Part shown: positions 16,929 through 24,268 of the stretch, piece by piece
Layout of the letters: the number at the start of each line of letters is the position of its first letter
How positions within the stretch are numbered: the first letter of the stretch is position 1
Source of the DNA: an uncultured Fibrobacter sp.
GTDB taxonomy: Bacteria > Fibrobacterota > Fibrobacteria > Fibrobacterales > Fibrobacteraceae
Direction of reading: 5' to 3'
Length of the DNA: 58,590 nt
Assembly (NCBI GenBank): GCA_934700345.1
Contig: CAKUXP010000020.1
Location: forward strand, 1-58,590
Translations under genes and position numbers: made by a program
Notes under the pieces: generated by a model
Seen by the model: only the letters and a program-made list of their open reading frames with translations
Told to the model about the DNA's origin: nothing
The model's database searches: none

Positions 16929-17935
16929 CAGAATCGAAGCCCTAGGCCGATGCGGTGTTCCGTTCCGAGGCCTTGCGCGAGATAGGAAAAGGCGTAATCG
17001 ATGGAAAACCTTTCTCCGGAATATCCGAGGCCCGCGCTGAAAAAACGGGCGTTGTGCGTTTCGTCAGGGCGATCATTCGAGGAAAAAACTTCCTTGACAT
17101 CCCGGGAAATGTCGAGCCATGTACGGGAAAATCCCGCTCGCACAAAAAGGCTTGAGCCGATGGCGTATTCCCCGCCGAGCGAAACCGCCGGCTCCGCATA
17201 GCGAGGAAAGGCGCTTTCCGCATAGAGGGAAAGGCGAGGTAGCGCTCCGGGAATGTAAAATCCGGAAAGGGCAAAAGTTTCTTCTAGGCCGTAATCCGTG
17301 TCACCGTCCTTGACGTAAGCCCGAACCATTTTACCGAAGTTTCTTGCGGTGAGGGCAAAGCCGAATTTTCGGGAGGTCGCCTGCCAGAGGATTCCCCAGT
17401 CGAAGGCTATCGCCATTGCCGTCTGGTCGTTTTCTTCTCCGGTTAAAAGGTCGGTGGCGAACTTGATCGTCGAACCGAACTGGAGGTGGGGGAGCGGCAT
17501 GGCGAGTGTCAGCGCAGAAACGGAACTTTGCGGTTTGTAACTCTTTCCTGTCGCATTGCCCTGTTCGTCATAGCCATCGACTTCTCCGTAGCGAATCCAG
17601 CCGTAGCTGACTTGAAGCGTCATCGAGTTTAACTGTCTTGCGTAAGCGAGATACCCCTGGTTGTTCGCCAGTTCGCCCGTTTGCCAGGAAAAGGCTATCG
17701 CGTTCTTTCGATTGCCAAGGTCTAGGATTGCTGGATTTTGCAGGCTTGTTCCGGGATTGGAAGACGGCTTTGCGGAGTTTGCGTTTTCAAGGGCGGCGCT
17801 TCGCGCGCTAGAAAATGTGGAGAGGAAGGAAAAGACTTCTTCTCCGGAATCGTTTTTTTTGAAATAGGCGGGTACGGAAACCGCCAAGAAAAGAACGGGA
17901 AAAGTCGAAAACAAAATTTTTTTCAAAAAAAACAT
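16928..17935 (-). CDS. PorV/PorQ-like outer-membrane barrel (type IX secretion associated)
   Basis: The product is 335 aa with a signal peptide (about 1-23, ending VPAY). SARSAALENANSA followed by NPGTSLQNPAILDL is like the start of PorV/PorQ family barrels, where a conserved NPA motif precedes the first strands. Repeated amphipathic strands follow and the protein ends GLGLRF with a terminal phenylalanine typical of outer-membrane barrels. PorV and PorQ work with the sortase PorU, and a PorU-like gene is at 50487. Length is near that of PorQ. A TAAATTGT box ends 4 nt before the ATG and overlaps the divergent tRNA-Lys promoter. Confidence 0.7.
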   Translation of the reverse strand: MFFLKKILFSTFPVLFLAVSVPAYFKKNDSGEEVFSFLSTFSSARSAALENANSAKPSSNPGTSLQNPAILDLGNRKNAIAFSWQTGELANNQGYLAYARQLNSMTLQVSYGWIRYGEVDGYDEQGNATGKSYKPQSSVSALTLAMPLPHLQFGSTIKFATDLLTGEENDQTAMAIAFDWGILWQATSRKFGFALTARNFGKMVRAYVKDGDTDYGLEETFALSGFYIPGALPRLSLYAESAFPRYAEPAVSLGGEYAIGSSLFVRAGFSRTWLDISRDVKEVFSSNDRPDETHNARFFSAGLGYSGERFSIDYAFSYLAQGLGTEHRIGLGLRF

Positions 17936-17939
17936 GATT

Positions 17940-17974
17940 ACAATTTACAAAAATGGGAAAGTTTATTAGATTTG
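17940..17974. promoter_or_regulatory. overlapping divergent promoters of tRNA-Lys and the PorV/PorQ-like gene
   Basis: On plus, TTTA (17944-17947), 19 nt and TAGATTTG (17967-17974) end 7 nt before tRNA-Lys. On minus, TAAATTGT (17940-17947) ends 4 nt before the ATG at 17935. The minus box covers the plus upstream element. Confidence 0.6.
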
Positions 17975-17981
17975 GACTGTC

Positions 17982-18054
17982 GGACTAATAGCTCAGTTGG
18001 TAGAGCAACGCCCTTTTAAGGCGTGGGTCGAAGGTTCGAGCCCTTCTTAGTTCA
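17982..18054 (+). tRNA. tRNA-Lys (anticodon TTT)
   Basis: The acceptor stem is GGACTAA/TTAGTTC with one G-T pair. The anticodon stem ACGCC/GGCGT encloses loop CTTTTAA, so the anticodon is TTT (codons AAA and AAG). The D arm is AGCTCAGTTGGTAGAGC and the T loop GTTCGAG. It is 73 nt and CCA is not encoded. Confidence 0.95.
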
Positions 18055-18060
18055 CGTAAA

Positions 18061-18096
18061 CGCCCGGAATTGTTTCAGTTCCGGGCGTTTTTTTTG
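18061..18096 (+). terminator. tRNA-Lys terminator
   Basis: A perfect 9-bp stem (CGCCCGGAA with TTCCGGGCG) and a 9-nt loop are followed by eight T. The hairpin starts 6 nt after the tRNA. Confidence 0.9.
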
Positions 18097-18208
18097 TTTT
18101 GCCGCTTTGATTGAAAAAAAACGAGTGTATGAACGGTGGACTTTTAGATTTCTGGGGTAGGAAAAATAAGATACGGGATGGTGTTATTCTTCGGCTCGCT
18201 ATGGCTCT

Positions 18209-18243
18209 TAGCAATTAGCAATTAGCAATGAGGAATGAGGAAT
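18209..18243. repeat. heptamer tandem repeat
   Basis: Five 7-bp units stand in a row: TAGCAAT three times, then GAGGAAT twice. They lie in the non-coding 18097-18322 region between the tRNA-Lys terminator and mqnE. Apart from this and the next repeat I see nothing in that region. Confidence 0.85.
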
Positions 18244-18292
18244 TGGGCTGCGGAGCGAACTGTTTTCTGATTTCTTACGGCTCTCAACCATC

Positions 18293-18306
18293 GACGATTG
18301 ACGATT
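18293..18306. repeat. heptamer tandem repeat
   Basis: Two copies of GACGATT lie just after the mqnE stop codon on the minus strand. Confidence 0.6.
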
Positions 18307-18322
18307 AACTAAGCCCTCGGTT

Positions 18323-19375
18323 CTAAGCTCTGGTTTCCGGAGCACCGACTACATCGTAAAGGGCGTCCCGTTCGACAGGAACCAGTCCTTCGTCGAGAAT
18401 CAGCTCGCGCATCCTTCCGGGACTCATCCCGGTAGAGGTTTCTGCGCCTGCCGCATGGGTGATCTTTTCTTCCATGATGGTTCCGTCCATATCCGAGGCT
18501 CCGGCGTGGAGAGCCTTGAGCGCGGTCGGAACGCCCGTCTGGATCCAATACGCCTTGATGTGCGGAAAGTTATCGAGGAAGAGCCTTGCGACAGCGATTG
18601 TGCGGAGAACGTCCTCTTCGGATGTTTTCTTCTTGACTTTGCGCCCGAGCGGTGTATTTTCAGGGTGATAGACGAGCGGAATAAAGGCGAAAAATCCGGG
18701 AGCTTCGTCCTGCAAGCGGCGGAGTAGCGAGAGGTGCTCGATGCGGTCTTCGAAGCGTTCGAGATGCCCGAATAGCATTGTCGCATTGGTGGGAATACCC
18801 ATCCTGTGCGCTTCGCGGTGGACGTCGAGCCATTCCGCGCCGGATTCCTTTTTGCCGCAAATCCTTTTGCGGATATCTTCTCCGAGAAGTTCTGCCCCGC
18901 CTCCCGGAAGTGCGTCTAGGCCTGCGGATTTCAGATCGCCGAGAACGTCCCGGACCGGTCTTCCCGAAAGCTTCGCAAAGTGGCAGATTTCGACGGCGGT
19001 GAATGCCTTGAGATTGACTTTCGGAAATCTTTCCCGAAGGCGTGAAAGCATGTCGATGTAATATCCAAAGGGATGATCCGGATGAAGCCCTCCGACGATA
19101 TGCAATTCCTTGGCGCCGCTTTCCACTGCCTCTGCCGCTTTTTCCAGAATGTCGTCCAGTGTCCAGTCGTAGGCATTCGCATCGGTTTTGCGGATCTTGG
19201 AAAAGGCGCAGAAGGAACAGTGCAAGATGCATACGTTCGTGTAGTTGATCTGGCGGTTGTTTACCCAGTAGATGTTTTTTCCGTGGCGGCGTTCCTTTTC
19301 GGCGTTTGCCTTCTTGCAGAGTTCTTCGAATGGCGCATGAAATAATTCCAGGGCTTCTTTTTCGGAAATGCGCAT
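18323..19375 (-). CDS. mqnE: aminofutalosine synthase (radical SAM)
   Basis: The product is 350 aa and joins adenosine from S-adenosylmethionine to 3-[(1-carboxyvinyl)oxy]benzoate, the second step of futalosine-dependent menaquinone synthesis. The iron-sulfur motif CILHCSFC (CX3CX2C) lies near residues 51-58. NRQINYTNVC, IVGGLHPDHPFGYY, GGGAELL and MFGHLERFEDRIEHLSLLR match MqnE rather than MqnC. Its ATG overlaps the stop of the upstream deaminase by 1 nt (TGATG). No other mqn gene lies in the window. Confidence 0.92.
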   Translation of the reverse strand: MRISEKEALELFHAPFEELCKKANAEKERRHGKNIYWVNNRQINYTNVCILHCSFCAFSKIRKTDANAYDWTLDDILEKAAEAVESGAKELHIVGGLHPDHPFGYYIDMLSRLRERFPKVNLKAFTAVEICHFAKLSGRPVRDVLGDLKSAGLDALPGGGAELLGEDIRKRICGKKESGAEWLDVHREAHRMGIPTNATMLFGHLERFEDRIEHLSLLRRLQDEAPGFFAFIPLVYHPENTPLGRKVKKKTSEEDVLRTIAVARLFLDNFPHIKAYWIQTGVPTALKALHAGASDMDGTIMEEKITHAAGAETSTGMSPGRMRELILDEGLVPVERDALYDVVGAPETRA

Positions 19376-19839
19376 CAGTATTCCTCCCTGTCTTTTTTCC
19401 CGTTCCAGGCTATGAAAGGTTTTTGATAGCCGGAAATCTTGACGTGGATAGCCGAAATGCTTCGGGTGTTCTCGGACTTTTCGAATTCGGAATAGATGAA
19501 GCTGTCGCTAAAGCCTGCACTTGTCGCGTCTGACCGGCTTGCGGCAAAGTAAACCTTTGGAATGCGCGCCCAGTAGATGGCGGAAAGGCACATGGGGCAC
19601 GGTTCGCAGGAACAGTAGATTTCCGTTCGGGATAGTTCGTGGGTCTCGAGCTTTTTGCAAGCTTTGCGAATCGCGTTTATTTCGGCGTGGGCAGACGGAT
19701 CCATGTCTTTTGTAACCGTATTTTCCGCTTCTGCGACAATGCGCCCCTCCTTGACGATGACGGCCCCGAATGGACCGCCGCCGTGTTGGACGCTTTTTTC
19801 GGCGATTTCGATCGAACGCTTTAGAAATTCGGGATTCAT
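19375..19839 (-). CDS. GuaD-like nucleobase deaminase, candidate aminofutalosine deaminase
   Basis: The product is 154 aa, of the cytidine deaminase fold. The zinc and catalytic motifs are HAE in DPSAHAEINAIRKAC and PCPMC in CEPCPMCLSAIYWARIPKVYF. GGPFGAVIVKEG and SAGFSDSFIYSEF closely follow Bacillus subtilis guanine deaminase GuaD. The gene is translationally coupled to mqnE. Because the futalosine route needs removal of an amino group from the adenine of aminofutalosine in many organisms, the context suggests this substrate, but guanine deamination remains the default reading. A TATCTTTA box ends 4 nt before the ATG. Confidence 0.85.
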   Translation of the reverse strand: MNPEFLKRSIEIAEKSVQHGGGPFGAVIVKEGRIVAEAENTVTKDMDPSAHAEINAIRKACKKLETHELSRTEIYCSCEPCPMCLSAIYWARIPKVYFAASRSDATSAGFSDSFIYSEFEKSENTRSISAIHVKISGYQKPFIAWNGKKDREEY

Positions 19840-19843
19840 GGGT

Positions 19844-19851
19844 TAAAGATA
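19844..19851 (-). promoter_or_regulatory. promoter box of the deaminase-mqnE pair
   Basis: TATCTTTA is followed by ACCC and then the ATG at 19839, again with no room for a ribosome binding site. Confidence 0.45.
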
Positions 19852-19915
19852 TAAAATAGAAACTAGGAATGAATGAGTAGAAGGTTTCACTTAGGACGGC
19901 GGACTCACTAAATAC

Positions 19916-19944
19916 AAAAGGCTCCGAAACGTCCGGAACCTTTT
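19916..19944 (-). terminator. terminator of the secreted peptidase-like gene
   Basis: AAAAGG-C-TCC pairs with GGA-A-CCTTTT. On the minus strand CCTTTTGTATTTA follows. It lies 23 nt beyond the stop codon at 19967. Confidence 0.5.
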
Positions 19945-19966
19945 GGAATCTTTTTTCGCCTAGCGT

Positions 19967-22348
19967 CTAGCGGGTGATGGTGATGGATTTCGCTTCGCGG
20001 TAATCGCCCGTGGTGATTTTTATGATATATGTCGCATTTGGAAGGCCCGATTTCTTAAAGTCAAAAGAATGGCGGTGTGTTCCCGCGTTTTGCATCCCGG
20101 TGATTTCCGTGTGGAGGAGTGCGCCGTATGGGCTAAAGATGCTGACTTTCGCATTGTCGCGGCGTTTCAGCGTGTAGTCGATGTTCAGAATTCTGTGGAC
20201 GTAGGAAAGCTTGATATGCCTTGCGGGACCATTTAAACCGTACATTAGCGCGGTTGTCGTTGCGGAGGTATCGCTGCCTTTTTCGTTTGTGATGCTTACC
20301 TGGACATTGTAGAGTACGCGCTTTGAACCGTAACGCAAGCCCTGTTTAAACGAGTACATTTCTCCGTTGGATACGCGGTTTGGGTAATGCCCGACCACTG
20401 CCGTTCCGAGGGCGAGATTCATTTCGGAATAGATGTAGGAATTTGCGCCGTAGCTTTCCGGGTTGCCGTTCTTGTCGAACCAGTGTCCGTTGCCGATAGC
20501 TGTCGGTGTGCTGTCCTCGTCACCGTTCTTGTCAAGCGCAAAGTAGGTCGCGGAGGAAAGATCGGTCTGGGAGATGCCGAGGGCGCTTGCCACATCGGAA
20601 AGTTGCAGGTCGAAAGAAACGCTTGCGTAGTTGTCGTCGATAGGGAGCGTTACCTTCACATTGTAATTGCGCACGGTTTCCGTTTGGGCGCTTGAACTGG
20701 ATAGTTCCGAAGAACTTGAAGACCGGCTAGAAGAGGATTGCCAGGAAGCTGGGGAACTTGAAGAGCTAGATTCGCTGCCACTTGAAAGCTTCGGCCAGTC
20801 GTAGTTGAGATTGAAATCCCTGTAATATGCCGTATTGGCATCGCCGGCTCCGCTGATTCCCGATTCAAGCTTAATCTTGTATCCGTAGTGATTCTTGCGG
20901 ATATTCTCGTTCCCGGAGTAGTTGTATTCGGTGTTTACGGCAACGGCGAAAATCATCTGTGAACCGTTTGTCGAAGAGGGCGCTTTGTCTAGCCGGAGCG
21001 TAACCGAGCCTTCGCCCGTGATAGGTTCGCTGTAGATGGGCGTTCCGTCCGTCGCGCGGTAGCAAAGGAGAAAGTTCATGTTGGTGCTGTTGGAGTTGTT
21101 GCCGTCGAGGTAAAAGGATACGGAAACGGATTTTGCTCCCGAATTAACCTTGAGCGGAATATAGTTCGCTCCGGACCAGCCCGGCGTGATGTCGGCGTTC
21201 GGAACCAGATAGCCGCCGCTTGCCGTCACGCTCTGGTAGGGAGTCATTTTCCAGGTGTAGGAGTAGTTCCTGTTGTCCCAGTAGTCCTGTTCCCAGTAGC
21301 TTGTCCCGCCGAAGTTCTGGTTCAGGAGGTTGCGCATTTCCCCGGACCATTCCTTCATGTCGAGGAGCGCTAGCTTTGCGCGAAATTCCGTGATGAGCCT
21401 GCGCACGCCCGCATCGCCTAGGCCGTAATCCTTTCCGTAGGTTTCGAGAAGGTAGGTATTACTGTTGTTTCCTGTCGCATTGCCGTAAATCCATCGGACG
21501 GCGCCTGTTCCAAGCCATGTCCCAAGGAACGTGGGGAATATATTCGAATATTGGGATCCGCCCAGGAGATACCGCTGGTTTGCGTTTACACCTTGGGCGC
21601 CCGGCCCGCCAAACGATCCGTCGATAAGCCAGCCCGAGTAGCATTCGATTGGCATGAATGGCGCTATCAGCGTCGCCGCGTTGAGAAATCCCATCCCGGA
21701 ATAAATCCCGTTCCTGTGCGAGAACATGTCCTGCTGGATCCATGTGTTGCCCGCTTCCTGGAACCAGTGCGCTTGCTTGGCGCCCGGATAGCCGTTTGTC
21801 ATGGAGTGGATGCCTTCGTGAATCATGGCGTCCATCTGGGCTACGCGATCGTTATAGGGGCAGGATGTGTTGAAACTGTAAAGCGGATAGAACGATGCGA
21901 CGACTGCCGTGTATCCTGCCGCATAGCTTTGCCAGCCTCCGGTCGTATCCGTCTTGGCGCCGCCTGCGCACGTTCCTGAACCGTAATAGTAGATGGCGCT
22001 ATACTTGCCGTCTTGGGCCTGTGCGTCGGGAGCCCAGCCGAGCGTGTTGTAGAGATATTCAAAATCCGTATCGTATTTTTTCAGAATGCTGTCGATAGTC
22101 ACGTCGGTTATGCGGGGATCCCGGTCGTTTCCCCAGTAGAACGCCCACCATTTTCCAGACTTTCGTCCGGTTACCCCGGAGCAGTTGTCGTTGAACTGCG
22201 TCGGCGGATTGATTATTCCGATATGTGACTTGGTGTCGTAATCCAGATCGGTACGGTAGCCTGGCCATGTATAGGCGTCGCCGGGTGCGGCAAAGCCTAG
22301 GGCGAGCGCTCCGGAAAAAAGGGTATAGAAAAGAGCTTTTTGGTTCAT
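19967..22348 (-). CDS. secreted HEXXH metallopeptidase-like protein with DUF4859-like domain and T9SS-type C-terminus
   Basis: The product is 793 aa with a signal peptide (about 1-25). The first domain (about 26-350) contains His177-Glu-Gly-Ile-His181 followed by Glu198 in WFQEAGN, which is the zinc-site layout of gluzincin-like peptidases. A beta-rich middle region runs to about 520. A serine-rich linker (about 525-565) precedes a domain resembling DUF4859 (about 568-700, with SDVASALGISQTDLSSATYFALD). The last 75 residues (IFSPYGALLHTEI..., ending AKSITITR) look like a type A T9SS sorting domain. It is probably exported and attached to or released from the cell surface. The substrate is unknown, but serine-linked modular proteins of this kind often act on plant cell walls or their glycoproteins. 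Confidence 0.78.
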   Translation of the reverse strand: MNQKALFYTLFSGALALGFAAPGDAYTWPGYRTDLDYDTKSHIGIINPPTQFNDNCSGVTGRKSGKWWAFYWGNDRDPRITDVTIDSILKKYDTDFEYLYNTLGWAPDAQAQDGKYSAIYYYGSGTCAGGAKTDTTGGWQSYAAGYTAVVASFYPLYSFNTSCPYNDRVAQMDAMIHEGIHSMTNGYPGAKQAHWFQEAGNTWIQQDMFSHRNGIYSGMGFLNAATLIAPFMPIECYSGWLIDGSFGGPGAQGVNANQRYLLGGSQYSNIFPTFLGTWLGTGAVRWIYGNATGNNSNTYLLETYGKDYGLGDAGVRRLITEFRAKLALLDMKEWSGEMRNLLNQNFGGTSYWEQDYWDNRNYSYTWKMTPYQSVTASGGYLVPNADITPGWSGANYIPLKVNSGAKSVSVSFYLDGNNSNSTNMNFLLCYRATDGTPIYSEPITGEGSVTLRLDKAPSSTNGSQMIFAVAVNTEYNYSGNENIRKNHYGYKIKLESGISGAGDANTAYYRDFNLNYDWPKLSSGSESSSSSSPASWQSSSSRSSSSSELSSSSAQTETVRNYNVKVTLPIDDNYASVSFDLQLSDVASALGISQTDLSSATYFALDKNGDEDSTPTAIGNGHWFDKNGNPESYGANSYIYSEMNLALGTAVVGHYPNRVSNGEMYSFKQGLRYGSKRVLYNVQVSITNEKGSDTSATTTALMYGLNGPARHIKLSYVHRILNIDYTLKRRDNAKVSIFSPYGALLHTEITGMQNAGTHRHSFDFKKSGLPNATYIIKITTGDYREAKSITITR

Positions 22349-22397
22349 ATCAAGACAATCCCTGTTTTCCTTGTGAATGATTTCACTAGGTGTGTAA

Positions 22398-22405
22398 AAA
22401 ATATA
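22398..22405 (-). promoter_or_regulatory. possible promoter box of the secreted peptidase-like gene
   Basis: On the minus strand TATATTTT lies 49 nt before the ATG at 22348, leaving a leader with AAGGAAAACAGGGA. Confidence 0.4.
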
Positions 22406-22476
22406 TGGAAAAAGTTAAACTTGAATCGCTTTACGCTAATGAATAAAAAGAAAGCGTGTTGTAGGTGTGTAAGAAT

Positions 22477-22484
22477 TATTTTTG
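22477..22484 (+). promoter_or_regulatory. isolated TAnnTTTG promoter box without an assigned gene
   Basis: TATTTTTG is a full match to the box used by the tRNA genes. It lies 150 nt before dusA, which has a closer box of its own at 22623. It may start a longer dusA leader or a small RNA. Otherwise I see nothing in the 22349-22634 intergenic region. Confidence 0.35.
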
Positions 22485-22622
22485 TTCCAGGTTTAAAAAT
22501 GGGGTACGCGAGACACGGTGAGAGGAGTGAGGGCGTTAGGGCGAATTTGCTTCAATGCCATCCATATCGCTTTCCAAAACTTAAATTTCGCAATCATCAT
22601 CCCAAGTCCCGTTCGAAATTTT

Positions 22623-22630
22623 TAGCTTTT
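22623..22630 (+). promoter_or_regulatory. dusA promoter box
   Basis: TAGCTTTT is followed by CCGC and the ATG at 22635. Confidence 0.4.
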
Positions 22631-22634
22631 CCGC

Positions 22635-23633
22635 ATGGATTCCGCCAAACTGCATTTTCACAGACGCCTTTCCGTCGCGCCGATGCTCGATTTTACGGAT
22701 AGGCACGAAAGATTTTTCCTGAGGCTTCTTTCGAAGAATGTCCTGCTCTATACGGAGATGGTCGTGGCGAACGCCCTCTTGCACGCGGGGCCGAAATTTC
22801 TGAAGCATCAACCGGTAGAGAATCCTGTCGCGATGCAGCTTGGAGGTTCCGATCCGAAAATGCTTGCGGAATGTGCGAAGATTATCGAGGACGCGGGCTT
22901 TGACGAAGTAAACCTGAATTGCGGCTGTCCATCCGAACGAGTCCAGTGCGGTTCGTTTGGCGCAATTCTCATGAAGCGCAAAGACCTTGTTGCGGAATGC
23001 GTTGCCGCGATGAAGAACGCCGTGAAAATCCCCGTAACGGTCAAGACCCGGATAGGCGTCGATGACTTTGCCGGCTGGGATTTTTTCGAGGATTTCGTCA
23101 AGACGGTTGCCGATGCGAATTGCGATGCGTTCATCATCCACGCGCGGACGGCAAGGCTTCGCGGCTATTCTCCCAAGGAGAATCGGGAAAAGCCGACCAT
23201 TCAATACGAAACGGTTTACCGGCTCAAGGAAAAATTTCCCGATCTGGATATTTCCGTCAATGGAGATGTCAGGACGCTTGAACAGGCGAAAGCGCATCTA
23301 GAACATGTCGATGGCGTGATGATGGGGCGGGCCGTCTATGCGAATCCCTGGATTCTAGCCCATGCGGATTCCGAAATTTTTGGCAGGAAGGATTGTTCTC
23401 CTCGCGACCGAAAGGAGCTTTTGCAAGAATTCCTTCCCTATGTGGAAGAAGCGCTCCGGGAAGGCGTTCCCCTGTCGATTCTCGCGAAACATCTCTACGG
23501 GCTGTTCGCCGGGTTTCCCGGCGGAAAGAGGTTCCGGCAGATCCTGTCCGAGGAATCGTCGCGAAAAGGAGCCGGCGTGGAAACTATCCGGCGGGCGATG
23601 GAGGCGGTCGATTGCGCTAGAAGCGCGGATTGA
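22635..23633 (+). CDS. dusA: tRNA-dihydrouridine synthase A
   Basis: The product is 332 aa, an FMN enzyme that reduces uridines in the tRNA D loop (positions 20/20a in E. coli DusA). LSVAPMLDFTDRHERFFLRLLSKN and LYTEMV mark the DusA subfamily. The catalytic cysteine is in NLNCGCPSERV. VKTRIGVDD and the FMN phosphate site DGVMMGRAVYANPWIL are present. The 3' end overlaps the convergent proX gene by 17 nt. There is no Shine-Dalgarno before the ATG. Confidence 0.96.
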   Translation: MDSAKLHFHRRLSVAPMLDFTDRHERFFLRLLSKNVLLYTEMVVANALLHAGPKFLKHQPVENPVAMQLGGSDPKMLAECAKIIEDAGFDEVNLNCGCPSERVQCGSFGAILMKRKDLVAECVAAMKNAVKIPVTVKTRIGVDDFAGWDFFEDFVKTVADANCDAFIIHARTARLRGYSPKENREKPTIQYETVYRLKEKFPDLDISVNGDVRTLEQAKAHLEHVDGVMMGRAVYANPWILAHADSEIFGRKDCSPRDRKELLQEFLPYVEEALREGVPLSILAKHLYGLFAGFPGGKRFRQILSEESSRKGAGVETIRRAMEAVDCARSAD

Positions 23634-24111
23634 AAATCTCGGTTTCGTTCCCGTGCGACCGGATGATTTCTAGCAGGTCCTCGGTCTTGAGCCAGACGGT
23701 CGCCGTGTTTTCGTTCGGGTGGATTCCGATGAGGTTCGGGGATTTGAAAAAATCGCTGTCCAGGAAAAATTTCACTTTTCTTTCGCTGTCGCTCAGAAGA
23801 CCGAGCGGCGTCACCGATCCTGGCCTAAGTTCGAGAATTTGCATGAGATCTTCTTCCGACGCGAATGTCAGCGGACGCATCCCCCGATCCTTCCGGAACG
23901 TCTTGAGGTCTATTCTCTTTTCGCCTTTGACCGTAATCAGGTAGTAGTTTCGTTTCCTGTCGTCGCGGAGGAACAGGTTTTTCGCTTCGCATTCGGGGTG
24001 GGGAAGTCGCATGTCCGGAATTTCGCCCATCGTGAAAACCGCCCGGTGTTCGGTCGCTTCATAGGGAATTTTTCGACTATCCAGGAAATCGTAGGTCTCT
24101 TGCTTGTTCAT
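23617..24111 (-). CDS. proX: prolyl-tRNA deacylase/editing protein (YbaK/ProX family)
   Basis: The product is 164 aa of the YbaK/aminoacyl-tRNA deacylase fold. Free-standing ProX removes alanine wrongly attached to tRNA-Pro. YEATEHRAVFTMGEI, EAKNLFLRDDRKRNYYLITVKGEKRIDLKTF, PGSVTPLGLL and the closing GIHPNENTATVWL match the ProX/PrdX subgroup. The gene name proX is shared with an unrelated transporter subunit. It is convergent with dusA (17-nt overlap) and lies behind the terminator of the sigma-factor operon, so it has its own promoter, which I cannot place. Confidence 0.88.
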   Translation of the reverse strand: MNKQETYDFLDSRKIPYEATEHRAVFTMGEIPDMRLPHPECEAKNLFLRDDRKRNYYLITVKGEKRIDLKTFRKDRGMRPLTFASEEDLMQILELRPGSVTPLGLLSDSERKVKFFLDSDFFKSPNLIGIHPNENTATVWLKTEDLLEIIRSHGNETEIFNPRF

Positions 24112-24140
24112 GAAATCGTTGCCTGGCGAAAAGGTTTTAA

Positions 24141-24178
24141 AAACAAACGTAGGTCTCCGAAGAGGCCTACGCTTGTTT
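24141..24178 (-). terminator. terminator of the ECF sigma operon
   Basis: AAACAAaCGTAGG pairs with CCTACGcTTGTTT around a short loop. On the minus strand TTTGTTTTTAAAACC follows. It stands between the Spy/CpxP-like gene and proX. A separate AT-rich 12-bp inverted repeat with arms at 24205-24216 and 24258-24269 just precedes it. Confidence 0.7.
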
Positions 24179-24268
24179 GGGGTATGGAGGAAATCACTCT
24201 CAATATAAATCTTTTTTCGGCGGATGAAAAGGGGGAACGGTTCTTTATTTTGCTTACAAAAAGATTTA

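Noticed and set aside
18181..18322. A CRISPR array at the repeats near 18209
   Set aside because: The units are only 7 bp, directly adjacent and without spacers; no cas gene is near.
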